From JAGQPD01 sp020426865 (lineage in GTDB: Bacteria > Planctomycetota > Planctomycetia > Pirellulales > Pirellulaceae): a stretch of 64,000 nucleotides of DNA. Below, one piece after another: positions 1 to 9,655 of the stretch. The notes beneath the pieces are model-generated. The model did no database searches, was not told the origin of the DNA, and was given only the letters and a program-made list of their open reading frames with translations. The stretch covers positions 186,001 to 250,000 of the forward strand of contig JAWKTN010000005.1 of assembly GCA_041399065.1 (NCBI GenBank), read 5' to 3'. Within the stretch, counting starts at the first letter, position 1. Each line of letters begins with the position of its first letter. A program made the translations under genes and the position numbers.

Positions 1-1649
1 ATGCTACGTTGGTAGGCCATCCAGCGCGCGACTTGTCCCCAAAAACGATAATGGTATTTGTCCTCCACGCCCTCGCGCCAACGCCACGCACCGTCACTTC
101 CCATAAACAGGATTTTGCCAGTGCCAAACGTACGAGTCACCAATAATGGGATCCGGCCAAATTGATTGGATTCACTTTTATGTCGGGCCAGAATCTCAGT
201 CCCCGCCTTGGCGCGCAAGACCGGTGCGTACCACTGAAACCCTGGCAGCGACTCCCACAGTTGGGCATTATCTTCTTCGGAATCCTCCAACTTTGTCAGC
301 AGGCTTTGCCTTCCCGTTTCCGTAAGTTCCATCTGCGCAGGGAGGCGCGCACCCCACCCCCCCGGCTGCGTGATATCCAATTGAACCGGATAAAGCTCCT
401 CAAGTTCCGATCCAATCAGCGAAAGATGCCCACCGTGCATGCCGGGCATGAGGATCAACCCGCTCGCTTGACTCTGCACCAGCCCTTTGATCAGACGGCA
501 TTGTTCGGCCGTCAGTTGGCCTTCGGAAATCCCCACGTCGCCCAAAAAGATGACGTCGTATTGCGACAGCTGATCCAGTGTCGCAGGAAAAGCGTCGATA
601 TACCCCTTACCACCGCCAACTTTTGACAAACCTGGATGGAACATCAGGCAGGCGACGTCGACCCCTGGATCGCGTTCCAGTGCATTGCGCAAGTACCGAT
701 ATTCCCAGCGGGGGTAGGACTCAACCAGCAAGACCTTCAGGGCCTCTTCGCGAATCGAGATGGGAACTGTTTTTTGATTATTTTCTTCGACTCGTTCCTC
801 CGGTTGTTTTGGAACGTTCACGGTCAATTCGAATTCGCCAGTCTGTTCCGGACGCCAAGTCAGCGCGTCCTGCAGTTGACTGCGTGCAGGAATGGTCACT
901 TGCTGCGTGATCGGCGCGCCTTGCGAAGGAGTCAACGTTACCGTTGCCTGAACGTCGCGGGGCAGTGCGCTATCAATCGTAAACGGGATTCGCATCGTCT
1001 TGTTGACGACACCGAACGTGGGTGCATCGACGCGAGTCAGTTCCACGTCGGGCAGTCGCGTATCGCTGCCGGTCGCCACGACAAACACTGGAGTATCCTT
1101 GACTCGCAATTGGCTTGCAGCGCGCGCCGGAGGTTCGCCGTCATTCCAATCACCATCCGACAGAAACACGACACCGCGGAGGTTGTCGTGTGACTCCAAC
1201 ACGCTCTCCAAGGCCTGATTCACGTCCGTCGCACTCTTGGGGTCCGTCTGCGTCGACGAGAACTTCTCAATCACCACGTCAAAACGTTCGTTCAAACCTT
1301 GCCAAGTCGTCGGATCGAGCCATGGTTGGATCGATTCGGTACGCGTCTGGGGGAGCGCCGCTGGGTTGGTTGGATCCAGCACATCGCGTGTGTCCATGCT
1401 GCCGGACTCATCTGCCAGCACAACGAGCGTTGGACGTTCTTCCGGTCGGAATTCCTCCAACCATTCCGGTTGATTGAGCGTTACCGCCACCATTGCGACA
1501 ATAACAAACCGCAGGATTTCCAGAATCGCCGTTTCTCGTTTGTAGCCCCCGCGCTGCCAGCCGACAAACGAAACCGCCGCCGTGGCCAAGACGAAAAGTC
1601 CGCCCAGGACAGCAAAGGCCGGCGTTGTTAAAAACTTCAGCGATTCCAT
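1..1649 (-). CDS. VWA-domain membrane protein with glutamine-amidotransferase-like C-terminal part (partial, runs off left edge)
   Basis: The frame is open from an ATG at 1649 to the window edge, so the C-terminus is missing. The N-terminus has two hydrophobic stretches (about residues 8-28 and 42-58). A von Willebrand A-like segment follows, with the metal-site motif DESGSMD, then a beta-sandwich region and a late part (…LLVESYPRWEYRYLR…) typical of the long planctomycete VWA proteins that end in a GATase1-like fold. It lies 31 bp after the BatA-like gene and closes the visible MoxR/DUF58/BatA operon. Proteins of this type are membrane-anchored and thought to act with the MoxR chaperone ATPase on periplasmic or envelope partners. 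The exact function is unknown. Family assignment is from motifs and context only. Confidence 0.85.
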   Translation of the reverse strand, partial: MESLKFLTTPAFAVLGGLFVLATAAVSFVGWQRGGYKRETAILEILRFVIVAMVAVTLNQPEWLEEFRPEERPTLVVLADESGSMDTRDVLDPTNPAALPQTRTESIQPWLDPTTWQGLNERFDVVIEKFSSTQTDPKSATDVNQALESVLESHDNLRGVVFLSDGDWNDGEPPARAASQLRVKDTPVFVVATGSDTRLPDVELTRVDAPTFGVVNKTMRIPFTIDSALPRDVQATVTLTPSQGAPITQQVTIPARSQLQDALTWRPEQTGEFELTVNVPKQPEERVEENNQKTVPISIREEALKVLLVESYPRWEYRYLRNALERDPGVDVACLMFHPGLSKVGGGKGYIDAFPATLDQLSQYDVIFLGDVGISEGQLTAEQCRLIKGLVQSQASGLILMPGMHGGHLSLIGSELEELYPVQLDITQPGGWGARLPAQMELTETGRQSLLTKLEDSEEDNAQLWESLPGFQWYAPVLRAKAGTEILARHKSESNQFGRIPLLVTRTFGTGKILFMGSDGAWRWREGVEDKYHYRFWGQVARWMAYQRS

Positions 1650-1680
1650 GTCTGTGTCTATCTACCGTCTCGACTGCCGA

Positions 1681-3645
1681 CTACTTCCATCCGACGCACA
1701 ACCAGGCTTCCGCCAACAGCGCCACCGCCATCGTTACCAAAAAAGCTCGCCAGATTTCGTTGGCCAAGGATGAGGTATCACCTACCCGGTCGTCCACTCG
1801 GAGGTAGGTCAACCCCTGAAAGATCTGCTGTAGCGCCGTGTCATCAAGCGTCGTCGTCGCGTCTTCGCTGTGGGGACGATTGATAGCAATACGACGAGCG
1901 TCCTTTTCGTAGGCACCGGCGCGATAGGGGCGCTGAATCGACAACACGTCTTGCGGCGCATCCGTGCTCGGCGTCCAGTCGACAACTTCGGCAGCGGCAA
2001 CCGCCCCGGCTTCTGCTTGCTTGGCACTTCCCAACACCGCCGCTCCCTCGGCAATCGCCCTTTGCAACATGACGTAGAACGTCACTCCGTCCTGGGCCAA
2101 CGTGGAGTACTCTTCTCCCGGAAGCGTCGCACAAAAATAGACGTTTTCCGCATTGGCTGCGCTTCGCAGCAACAGTGGCCGACCGTCGTCCAGTCGAGCC
2201 AGCTGGATCCCGTCTCCTTCCAACGTGCAGTAACGCTGCACTCGCAACTTCCCCAACGGCAGCTTCGTGCCACTCCGCGAATCGGCCAACAAATCGCTGT
2301 CATCCCGCCAATTGCTGACGCCCGTCGGTGTTGTCCCCAGTTCCTGCCACGTCCCCCAGTGGATTCCGTAAAGCGTCTGGTCATTGGGTTGGGCCGGTGG
2401 GAAGAATATCACCGGCCGGCCACTTGTCGCGTATCGCTGAAGTGACTCGGCTGCAGCACCCGACGGCAGCGGTGCCTGCCACACCAACAAACAGGCCTGC
2501 GACCAATCGACGGTCTGCAACGCCGACGGCGCCACGACTTCGGCCGTGTAGCTGAGTGACGGATCGCTGCCGGATGTTACGGCGATGCGAACAGGTTCGA
2601 CAACGCGAGATTCATCCGAAACAATGATCGTATGCTGGTCCGGTGGAATGGCAAAGGCAAAGAAAAAGGAATTGTCCGCAGCTCCCGAGTCGGTAGGAAC
2701 TTCGACGTGTCCGGACCCTTCGGCGTTGAGCGAATCCAAAGGGATGGTGTGCCCCTGCAATGCGAATTGACTGTCCGTCATTTCCACATTCACCACCGAC
2801 CGCGTACCGTTGACAAAAATCTCCAAGGGGACACGTAGCGGCGTCGCCGCCGTGCCGGATCGTTCCAACGTGATGTCCAATTGCAATTCGGCCGAGGAAC
2901 CACTAACAATGCGATGCACTTCATCGACCCACACGGAAACATTGTCTTGCGGCAGCTCGGGATAACAAAGCAGATTAAACCGTAGCCCCTCGGCCTTTTC
3001 GAATCCGGCGCGAATGGCACTCCACCGTCCATCGTCCGGCTTCCAATCGGACGCACGGAGATCCGAGCAGACCCAGACATCTGTCCGTCCTACCTGGTTG
3101 TCAGCGACATAATCCAGCGCTGCCTGGAACATGGCGGGAATATCGGCCGACGTGTCGGTCGGACCGGTTTCAGCGAGCTTACTGAGAGTGGCAGAAGACT
3201 CCAACAGGATCGGCTGAACAGTTGTATTCTCGATGAGCACAATCCGCGTATCTTCGCCCAATGTTTTGATCAGCTCGGCGATCTTACTGACCGCCGTCGC
3301 CCGTTTGGACAGACCACTTTGCAGCTCCTGCTGCTCCATGCTGGCCGAGCGATCCAACAGGATCAACGTGGTCTCCGCCTGCCCCCCCATGGTCAGGCCG
3401 ACCCACCCGCTGGCCAGTGGTCGCGCGACACCGAGCAGCAGGGCGGCGATTGCCAACATCCGCATCGTCATGATCAGCCAAAAGCGGATGCGGGCCATCC
3501 CTTTGGTCATCCGTTTGGCGTCGAGCAGGAACATCATGGCAGCCCAGGGGATGGTCCGGTGGCGCTGGCGATTGATCAGATGGATCAAGATCGGTAGTCC
3601 GATCAGCGGCAGGCCGGCCAGCAGTAAGGGTTGCAAAAAGGTCAT
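1681..3645 (-). CDS. BatA-type VWA membrane protein
   Basis: A 654-residue protein with the BatA N-terminal signature: a first membrane helix followed by LIHLINRQRHRTIPWAAM, then a second helix at about residues 58-80. The VWA domain follows with its MIDAS motif DRSASM (DxSxS), and one C-terminal membrane helix (LVTMAVALLAEAWLCVG) ends the protein. The large central part should face the periplasm. It sits between the DUF58 gene (85 bp upstream) and a second VWA gene (31 bp downstream), the usual arrangement of MoxR-linked operons. The family is associated with stress or aerotolerance phenotypes in other bacteria, but the role in planctomycetes is not established. Confidence 0.9.
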   Translation of the reverse strand: MTFLQPLLLAGLPLIGLPILIHLINRQRHRTIPWAAMMFLLDAKRMTKGMARIRFWLIMTMRMLAIAALLLGVARPLASGWVGLTMGGQAETTLILLDRSASMEQQELQSGLSKRATAVSKIAELIKTLGEDTRIVLIENTTVQPILLESSATLSKLAETGPTDTSADIPAMFQAALDYVADNQVGRTDVWVCSDLRASDWKPDDGRWSAIRAGFEKAEGLRFNLLCYPELPQDNVSVWVDEVHRIVSGSSAELQLDITLERSGTAATPLRVPLEIFVNGTRSVVNVEMTDSQFALQGHTIPLDSLNAEGSGHVEVPTDSGAADNSFFFAFAIPPDQHTIIVSDESRVVEPVRIAVTSGSDPSLSYTAEVVAPSALQTVDWSQACLLVWQAPLPSGAAAESLQRYATSGRPVIFFPPAQPNDQTLYGIHWGTWQELGTTPTGVSNWRDDSDLLADSRSGTKLPLGKLRVQRYCTLEGDGIQLARLDDGRPLLLRSAANAENVYFCATLPGEEYSTLAQDGVTFYVMLQRAIAEGAAVLGSAKQAEAGAVAAAEVVDWTPSTDAPQDVLSIQRPYRAGAYEKDARRIAINRPHSEDATTTLDDTALQQIFQGLTYLRVDDRVGDTSSLANEIWRAFLVTMAVALLAEAWLCVGWK

Positions 3646-3730
3646 GAGGTTAATGCTTCGAAGGGAATGATCGATGCAGCAATCGACGCAGTCTATTCAA
3701 TTGGAGCTGTTCACTTGGAGTGGTTTACTT

Positions 3731-4627
3731 TTACTTACGTGCTCCTTTGGGCATGCGTGATAGCAGGAATCGCGCGAGGACGTCGCCATAGGGTTCGTGG
3801 ATCAGGACACGATGGTAGTCGACCATGGCGTCGCGAGTCACTTGGGTAATACCGGCAAGGTACGTTTGCAGAGCTTCGTGATATTTTCGAGCGATCAAGG
3901 TAGGTTCGGCCAACACCGGCGCGCCTCCTTCCATGTCCAGGAAGCGAACGGGTCGATCAAAACGGAAGTCAATTTCGTTTTGTTCCAGAAGATGGAAAAC
4001 CGCCACATCATGTTTGCGAAACTTGAGATGTTGAAAGCAACTGCGGAGCGTGTCGGGGGGTACGAACAGATCGGAGATGATAATGATCAATGCTCGCTGT
4101 GGCACTCGTTCGGCGGCCTCGTGCAACGCGTCCGCCATACCGGTTTCTCCCGCGGCCTGTACGGTGCCCAGTTCATCGAGCACGGTGCGGAGGTGAACGG
4201 TGTTACGTTTGGGGGGAATCTCTTTGCTGAACGTCTTTCCGGCACAGTACAGCCCGACGGCGTCTCCTTGTCGCGCGGCCATGTAAGCGAGCGTACCGGC
4301 AAGGTGGCGGGCATATTCCAGCTTGGTCATCTGCGGGCCGGCGAAATTCATCGAACCGCTGGTGTCGACGATCAGACACATACGCAGGTTTGTGTCAGCC
4401 TCGAATTCCTTGATATAAAAACGATCGCTACGTCCCCAGGCGCGCCAATCCAGTCGGCGAGTATCATCGCCGGGAACATATTTGCGGTAGGCGGCGAATT
4501 CGAGACTCGACCCGCGGATCGGACTGCGATGCTTGCCCGCGACATTTCCTAACACAGGAATCCGCGGGTGCAAGGTCAGGGCCGACAAGCGGGAAAGAAC
4601 CTGCGATTCGATGAATGGGTGCTTCAT
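3731..4627 (-). CDS. DUF58 domain-containing protein
   Basis: A 298-residue DUF58 protein. The hallmark GSSLEFAAYRKYVPGDDTRRLDWRAWGRSD is seen near residues 37-66 (only partly quoted: EFAAYRKYVPGDDTRRLDW). A VWA-like fold follows with DTSGSMNF and a late threonine/aspartate-containing ISDLF. The frame is open further upstream to 4873, but that extension overlaps the MoxR gene and looks like noise. The ATG at 4627, 8 bp after the MoxR stop, is the natural start. It is the second gene of the MoxR operon; DUF58 proteins nearly always accompany MoxR ATPases. Confidence 0.92.
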   Translation of the reverse strand: MKHPFIESQVLSRLSALTLHPRIPVLGNVAGKHRSPIRGSSLEFAAYRKYVPGDDTRRLDWRAWGRSDRFYIKEFEADTNLRMCLIVDTSGSMNFAGPQMTKLEYARHLAGTLAYMAARQGDAVGLYCAGKTFSKEIPPKRNTVHLRTVLDELGTVQAAGETGMADALHEAAERVPQRALIIIISDLFVPPDTLRSCFQHLKFRKHDVAVFHLLEQNEIDFRFDRPVRFLDMEGGAPVLAEPTLIARKYHEALQTYLAGITQVTRDAMVDYHRVLIHEPYGDVLARFLLSRMPKGARK

Positions 4628-4635
4628 GACGGCGG

Positions 4636-5655
4636 TTACTGTGCGCTGAGTTCTTCGACCAAACGCCGGACGACATCGCGGCTGGAGATTCCCTCCGATT
4701 CCGCCGCGAACGTCGTAATGACTCGGTGCGTCAACACCGGTTCGGCCACCGCCATCACGTCTTCCAGCCGTACCATATAACTTCCGCTGAGCGCCGCCCG
4801 AGCCTTGGCTCCCAAGACCAGGTATTGAACGGCGCGCGGTCCAGCCCCCCAGCCGACCAGCGGTCTGAGCCAATTTGGCGCTTCCGAACTCTTCGGACGT
4901 GTCCGCCGCGTGAGGTCGACCGCGAACTCGTAGATGTGGTCCGGCACAGGTACCCGTCGTACAAGGTCTTGAAACGTCAGCACTCGTTCGCCATCGAGGA
5001 TTTCGCTCAGCACCGGCAGCGAAACGCCGGTCGTCGTGCGGGCGATCATGATCTCCTCGTCGCGCGCCGGGTAATCCAGCTCGATGAGGAACATGAACCG
5101 ATCCAACTGCGCTTCCGGCAACGGGTAAGTTCCCTCTTGTTCAATCGGGTTTTGCGTCGCCAACACAAAAAACGGAGGATGCAACTGGTAGGTATGCCCA
5201 ACGACAGTGACCTTGTGCTCCTGCATAGCCTCGAGCATCGCAGCCTGTGTCTTCGACGGCGCACGGTTGATCTCGTCAGCCAAGACAATATTGGCGAACA
5301 CTGGACCACGCACGAATTCAAATTCGCGCTTTCCGGTAGATCCTTCCTGCAGGATCTCCGTTCCCGTAATGTCCATCGGCATCAGGTCGGGAGTGAACTG
5401 GATGCGACTGAAACGGAGTGACATGGTTTCGGCAAGGCGACTTACCAATAACGTCTTAGCCAACCCCGGTACCCCCATTAACAAGGAGTGCCCGCGAGCA
5501 AACAGACAGATCGCCAGCTGTTCGATGACATCGTGCTGACCGACAATGATGCGCCCTAGCTCTTGCTGCAATCGACGATACACTCCCCGCAATTCATCGA
5601 TTGCCTCAACATCATGGGCATGCAATTCCCCCGGTCGTTCTGGTGCTGTCGTCAT
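4636..5655 (-). CDS. MoxR-family AAA+ ATPase
   Basis: A 339-residue MoxR ATPase. The Walker A motif is GVPGLAKT, Walker B is IVLADEINR, and sensor regions include LATQNPIEQEGTYPLPEAQ, which is diagnostic of MoxR. A GGGGAG ribosome-binding site lies just upstream of the ATG at 5655. MoxR proteins are thought to be chaperone-like ATPases that help assemble or activate VWA-domain partners. Here the three following genes encode such partners, so the four form one operon transcribed leftwards. Confidence 0.95.
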   Translation of the reverse strand: MTTAPERPGELHAHDVEAIDELRGVYRRLQQELGRIIVGQHDVIEQLAICLFARGHSLLMGVPGLAKTLLVSRLAETMSLRFSRIQFTPDLMPMDITGTEILQEGSTGKREFEFVRGPVFANIVLADEINRAPSKTQAAMLEAMQEHKVTVVGHTYQLHPPFFVLATQNPIEQEGTYPLPEAQLDRFMFLIELDYPARDEEIMIARTTTGVSLPVLSEILDGERVLTFQDLVRRVPVPDHIYEFAVDLTRRTRPKSSEAPNWLRPLVGWGAGPRAVQYLVLGAKARAALSGSYMVRLEDVMAVAEPVLTHRVITTFAAESEGISSRDVVRRLVEELSAQ

Positions 5656-6113
5656 GCGTTCTCCCCGAAAGAGATATGGTGTGTGTACTCGGACCGGCGT
5701 ATGGCGCGGGTTCTGTCCTACGTGGTCATGGCGTGGAAGGTTCGGTCAGCCAACAATCTAAGCGTGATTAAAGCGAAGGGTAAGGTATGGAATCAATCAT
5801 GATACGCGGCGGGTACAGTTGCAGTCGGCGCCAGCAATTGACCTCCATATTCGACATGCTGCCGTGGCGTGAGTGCGCTGTAACGCTGGGAATGTTCAGC
5901 AACGTGGGACAGAATTTACCGAACACCAGCTAATAGTCTAATCAACGGCGATGGCGATCACCAACTGGTGTCCAGAAAACCGCCAATTTGACGAGCAATT
6001 CGCCCGCCCCATTCGGTTCTTGGCGAAGAAAATGCCGGATTGGTGGAGAATTGAAGCAGACCCTTTCAATCCGGACACCGGGAACCGAATCCCAACCCAT
6101 GCGCTCAAACGGC
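5656..6113. other. Intergenic region upstream of the MoxR operon
   Basis: 458 bp without a credible gene. Short frames occur on both strands but lack homology and ribosome-binding sites. It must hold the promoter of the MoxR operon and the 3' end signal of the DUF900 gene. I could not identify a clear promoter, operator or terminator in it. Confidence 0.6.
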
Positions 6114-7715
6114 CTACCGTCGCCCGTCTGTGGTTCGGCCAGCCGTGGCGGCATTGCTCGTTAACCGCCAATATCCAAGATTCCCCCACGTCGCCGGCTG
6201 CAACCAGGGGCGCTGCGAAGCAGAAAAGCTCTTGAGCACCACCTCGTGCAAGTCGTCCAACAATGGGCGACTACTGCCGTAGTAAGAATGCCCGATGAGA
6301 CTGGTATCAATCTGCGAAACATCAATCGTCTCGACCCCCTCGACCACAACCAGACCTTCGGCCGAATCGCCGGCACGAGGATAGCCGTGGACTTTTTTCG
6401 ACGCCAACAGGGCTCGGTCTCGAGCTGATGCGTAGAGCGTCACACGGTTCGCCATGCGGCAGATCAACGGCGCTACATCACGGCGGAAGATCTCCGCATC
6501 AATGTCCGGAGCCGCCATGACCACTTGATTGAATCGCGGCAATTGTCCCTGACGATGCGACAGTCCGTCGTATTCTATCTGTTTGACCGCCTCGCTTAGC
6601 GCACGATTTCCCATACTATGGGCGATCAAATTCACCGACCGCGCGCCCGTTCGCTCCACCAGCGCCACGAGAAACTGTTTTAAATGAGGTGTCGACCAGA
6701 CCACGTTGTTTTCGTCGATCGTGTAACGCAATAACCCGCCCTGCGATGGCCAGCTGAAACATACCGCCGCCCCTTGGTACTTGAGGTCGTGACTCAACTG
6801 CGCTGTCCGCTTAATCGCGTCTGGAAATGTTACGTTGTAACCGTGGATAAATACGAATAAGTCCGCCGCAGGTGCCTGTCGCACCCGCTCGCGAAGATTG
6901 TCGTAAAAGGAATCGGTCGACATCGGGACCACACTCTGAAGCACAACGTGTCGCTCCGGATCTTCAGCGAACTCCAGACGGATGATCGATGGCTTCTCCA
7001 CGATACCGGCCTGGTGCACCTTCGGTATCGTTACGTCGCAGATCCCCAAAGACAAATCGCCGCGGTCATTGCCGAAGTGCTGCAGCTCACTGGCGGCATG
7101 GCCCCCGGAACTTTCCGGAAAATCCAACATCAGGATCGCAATCGCTGCGGTAAAAGCCAACGCTGCCAACCCATACCACGTTGCCCGGATGTGTCGCAAC
7201 GGTCGCACCATGACTACCAACAATGCGATGATCACCGTCAACGAAGCGATCACCAGTCGCGGTACCATCAACGACCGCCACGTCAATACGTCCGTCCGAT
7301 TGCGATCGGTCGCAAAGTAAACGCGTACGGTTTCCAGCGTTCCCGCTACCGCCGCCGGCTCAGGCAATACCACAGCTGCCGCTTCTTCGCGCGTCAGTTG
7401 CGGACGATCGAATGTTGTCTTCGGGCGCGAAGGCGGCGCGATTCCTGTCGCCGACCGCGTAGAAGCCGACTTGCGCAAGAGGGTCTCCTGCCCCGGCAAG
7501 TGTCGACCCGTGACCTCGTCGAGGCCCCCACTGACTATTTCACTTTCCACCTCGCGTTCTACTTCACTGCCAGTCTCACCTGCGGTGTCCACGAGCGTTG
7601 ACTCGGCCCCCCGTTCCGCACCACAACCGACCAGGACGACCAACAACACCCAACTGAATACGCCGAGACTAGCACCGCCATACTTTGCCTGTCGGTCCAC
7701 GCGATCCCTGTTCAT
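6114..7715 (-). CDS. DUF900 alpha/beta-hydrolase lipoprotein
   Basis: A 533-residue protein. The start chosen is the ATG at 7715, behind GGGAAG. The longer frame to 7934 adds a low-complexity leader, while this start gives a clean lipoprotein signal (LLVVLVGC lipobox). Two membrane helices follow in the middle (LVIASLTVIIALLVVMV and WYGLAALAFTAAIAILML). The second half is a DUF900/esterase-lipase fold with the oxyanion-type segment FIHGYNVTF and the nucleophile elbow AHSMGN (Ser). It is a single-gene unit, divergent from the dioxygenase-like gene. It is probably a membrane-bound hydrolase; the substrate is unknown. Confidence 0.85.
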   Translation of the reverse strand: MNRDRVDRQAKYGGASLGVFSWVLLVVLVGCGAERGAESTLVDTAGETGSEVEREVESEIVSGGLDEVTGRHLPGQETLLRKSASTRSATGIAPPSRPKTTFDRPQLTREEAAAVVLPEPAAVAGTLETVRVYFATDRNRTDVLTWRSLMVPRLVIASLTVIIALLVVMVRPLRHIRATWYGLAALAFTAAIAILMLDFPESSGGHAASELQHFGNDRGDLSLGICDVTIPKVHQAGIVEKPSIIRLEFAEDPERHVVLQSVVPMSTDSFYDNLRERVRQAPAADLFVFIHGYNVTFPDAIKRTAQLSHDLKYQGAAVCFSWPSQGGLLRYTIDENNVVWSTPHLKQFLVALVERTGARSVNLIAHSMGNRALSEAVKQIEYDGLSHRQGQLPRFNQVVMAAPDIDAEIFRRDVAPLICRMANRVTLYASARDRALLASKKVHGYPRAGDSAEGLVVVEGVETIDVSQIDTSLIGHSYYGSSRPLLDDLHEVVLKSFSASQRPWLQPATWGNLGYWRLTSNAATAGRTTDGRR

Positions 7716-8057
7716 CGTCTTCCCTTGCCGATCTATACTGGCACCTGTCACGATCCAACCTCCGCACAACTGGGGGGAGGGATCGTACCTGAGGCTCGAA
7801 AAACTGAAAATACCACCATTGGGGGGGGTACTGTATTTCGTGAGGGCGGGGCAGTCGGCGGGAAATGGCGAATCTGTCGAATGGCTGGGGTTTGTTGGGA
7901 ATCGGGTCAGTTGATGCGTTGCGACTCGACGCAATGAAGAAAGTTGTCTGGCGGATGGTAACGGGCATGGGCGGAACTTTTCGCGTGTTGGCGCGTTGAA
8001 TTAGAGTATGGGGCAACGGCAGGCTGGAAAATTCGCAATCCAACGGAGGTGCAGACG
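7716..8057. other. Divergent intergenic region
   Basis: 342 bp between two divergently read genes; it should hold both promoters. It contains short G-tracts (around 7780 and 7824) but no feature I can name with confidence. A minus-strand frame covers it as an upstream extension of the DUF900 gene and is rejected as coding. Confidence 0.5.
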
Positions 8058-8735
8058 ATGGCGATGAATCGAACGGTGTGGGGACGGCGGAGGTTTTTGG
8101 AAGGGTCGGCGTTTTTGACAGCGGCATTTACGACGGCGGGGCTCTATGCCGAGGAGTTGCTGGGAACGCCGGCACAGACGGAAGGTCCGTTTTATCCCGA
8201 CAAGTTGCCGCTGGATACCGACAACGACTTGCTGACCCTCAATGACACAATCACGCCAGCGGTCGGCGAAGTGACGCATTTGGCTGGCCGTGTGTTATCG
8301 ACGAGCGGTCAGCCGGTTCGCAATGCGGTCGTAGAGATCTGGCAGGCCGACAGTAGCGGGGCATATTTGCATTCAGGCAGCATGAATGGCGACAAGCGGG
8401 ACAGGCATTTTCAGGGATTCGGCCGATTCTTGACAGACAGCAAGGGGCAATACTATTTCCGCACGATCAAGCCGGTTCCTTATCCTGGTCGCACGCCGCA
8501 CATTCATTTTGCGATCAATCGGTCGGGGCGGCGGATCTTGACGACGCAGTGTTACATCAAAGGGGATCCCCGCAACGACAACGACGGCGTCCTACGGGGC
8601 ATCCGCGATCCGAAGTTGCGTGATTTGGTGATGGTCAATTTCGTGCCGCAGGCCGAAACGGCGGTGAAGGAGTATGCTGCCGAGTTCAACATTGTTGTGG
8701 GGTTGACGCCGACCGATGCACCTCGGGAGAGTTAA
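8058..8735 (+). CDS. Intradiol ring-cleavage dioxygenase-like protein
   Basis: A 225-residue protein starting at the ATG at 8058, 8 bases behind CGGAGG. A GTG at 8049 would overlap that ribosome-binding site. The leader has a twin-arginine-like sequence (WGRRRFLEGSAFLTAAF), suggesting Tat export. The mature part matches protocatechuate/catechol dioxygenases: TEGPFYP near the front, GRVLSTSGQPVRNAVVEIWQ, and the iron-ligand region PYPGRTPHIHF with Tyr and two His. Secreted intradiol dioxygenase homologues are common in planctomycetes and their substrates are mostly unproven. The aromatic-ring specificity cannot be told from sequence. Confidence 0.88.
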   Translation: MAMNRTVWGRRRFLEGSAFLTAAFTTAGLYAEELLGTPAQTEGPFYPDKLPLDTDNDLLTLNDTITPAVGEVTHLAGRVLSTSGQPVRNAVVEIWQADSSGAYLHSGSMNGDKRDRHFQGFGRFLTDSKGQYYFRTIKPVPYPGRTPHIHFAINRSGRRILTTQCYIKGDPRNDNDGVLRGIRDPKLRDLVMVNFVPQAETAVKEYAAEFNIVVGLTPTDAPRES

Positions 8736-8765
8736 CCGAGTCCTGCTCGCCGCGGTGTTTTTTCC

Positions 8766-8795
8766 GATCACGTGTTCTTGTCACAACAGGTGATC
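8766..8795 (+). terminator. Possible hairpin terminator after the dioxygenase-like gene
   Basis: An inverted repeat CGATCAC/GTGATCG (7 bp, starting one base before 8766) encloses an 18-base loop and is followed by GTCTTTTCTGG. It lies 30 bp after the stop at 8735. The loop is long, so this is only a candidate. Confidence 0.35.
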
Positions 8796-8853
8796 GTCTT
8801 TTCTGGTTCCATTAAGTCTGATTCTGGATCAGACGCAGAGGGAGGTTAGTCCG

Positions 8854-9558
8854 ATGAAACGTTTGAGCAGTGGTTTGGCCGTAGTCGCGTTGTTGATGTT
8901 GGTAGCGGTCGCCGCAGGTCAGCCGCCGGAGGGCGAGGGGCGTGGTGGTTTTGGTGGCCGGGGTGGTTTCGGAGGCCGGGGTGGCTTTGGCGGACGAGGG
9001 GGTGAAGGGGGCGGCCCGATGCGGATCATGCGCATGATGCCGGTGATGATGGCCCTAGACGCGAATGAAGATGGCGAGATTTCGGCCGAGGAGATCGAAA
9101 ACGCCACGGCCGCGTTGAAAAAACTGGACAAAGACAATGACGGTAAGCTGTCAGCACAAGAGTTGATGCCCGAATTCGCAGGCGGTTTCGGCCCAGGTGG
9201 TCCGGGTGGTCCGGGGGGATTTGGTGGTCCTGGCGGCCCAGGTGGCTTCGGTGGTCCTGGCGGCGGTGGCCCTGACCCGGCGGCCATGGTTGAACGTTTG
9301 ATGTCGTTCGATAAAGATGGCGACAAAAAGTTGAGTGAAGATGAGTTACCCGAGCGCATGCGTAATATGATGGCCCGTGGTGACGAGAATCAAGACAAGC
9401 TGCTGGACGAAGAGGAAATCAAGAAGATGGCCGAACAGGTCGGCGGCGGCTTTGGTGGCGGCCGAGGTGGTCGTGGCGGCTTCGGTGGTGAAGGTGGTGA
9501 AGGCCGCCGCGGACGAGGCGGCGAAGGTGGCCGACGAGAACGCCCCGAAGAAGAATAA
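8854..9558 (+). CDS. Secreted glycine-rich EF-hand protein
   Basis: A 234-residue protein with a signal peptide (LSSGLAVVALLMLVAVAAG). Gly/Arg/Phe-rich repeats (GGFGGRGGFGG type) alternate with four EF-hand-like calcium loops: DANEDGEISAEE, DKDNDGKLSAQE, DKDGDKKLSEDE and DENQDKLLDEEE. It ends in an Arg/Glu-rich tail. The protein is probably exported and calcium-binding. Such low-complexity EF-hand proteins are frequent in planctomycetes and their role is unknown. The opposite strand shows a proline-rich open frame (8919-9359) that is only the shadow of the glycine-rich codons. Confidence 0.9.
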   Translation: MKRLSSGLAVVALLMLVAVAAGQPPEGEGRGGFGGRGGFGGRGGFGGRGGEGGGPMRIMRMMPVMMALDANEDGEISAEEIENATAALKKLDKDNDGKLSAQELMPEFAGGFGPGGPGGPGGFGGPGGPGGFGGPGGGGPDPAAMVERLMSFDKDGDKKLSEDELPERMRNMMARGDENQDKLLDEEEIKKMAEQVGGGFGGGRGGRGGFGGEGGEGRRGRGGEGGRRERPEEE

Positions 9559-9559
9559 C

Positions 9560-9592
9560 TGTCCCACGGCTGTCCCAGCCGTGCGACTGGAC
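9560..9592 (+). terminator. Strong hairpin between convergent genes
   Basis: A perfect 7-bp stem, CACGGCT/AGCCGTG (9565-9571 and 9577-9583), has the loop GTCCC. An outer TGTCC/GGACA pairing (9560-9564 and 9588-9592) extends it. It lies directly after the EF-hand gene stop. There is no U-run, so it may be a bidirectional 3' end structure or a REP-like element. Confidence 0.45.
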
Positions 9593-9655
9593 ACAACAAC
9601 CGACATTCGAGCAACACGGCACAGTACCAACCAGCTGGGGGCAGCGGGGCAGCCG

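Noticed and set aside
8919..9359. Proline-rich open frame on the minus strand
   Set aside because: It is the exact antisense of the Gly-rich codons of the EF-hand gene (GGN to CCN), without its own ribosome-binding site or homology.
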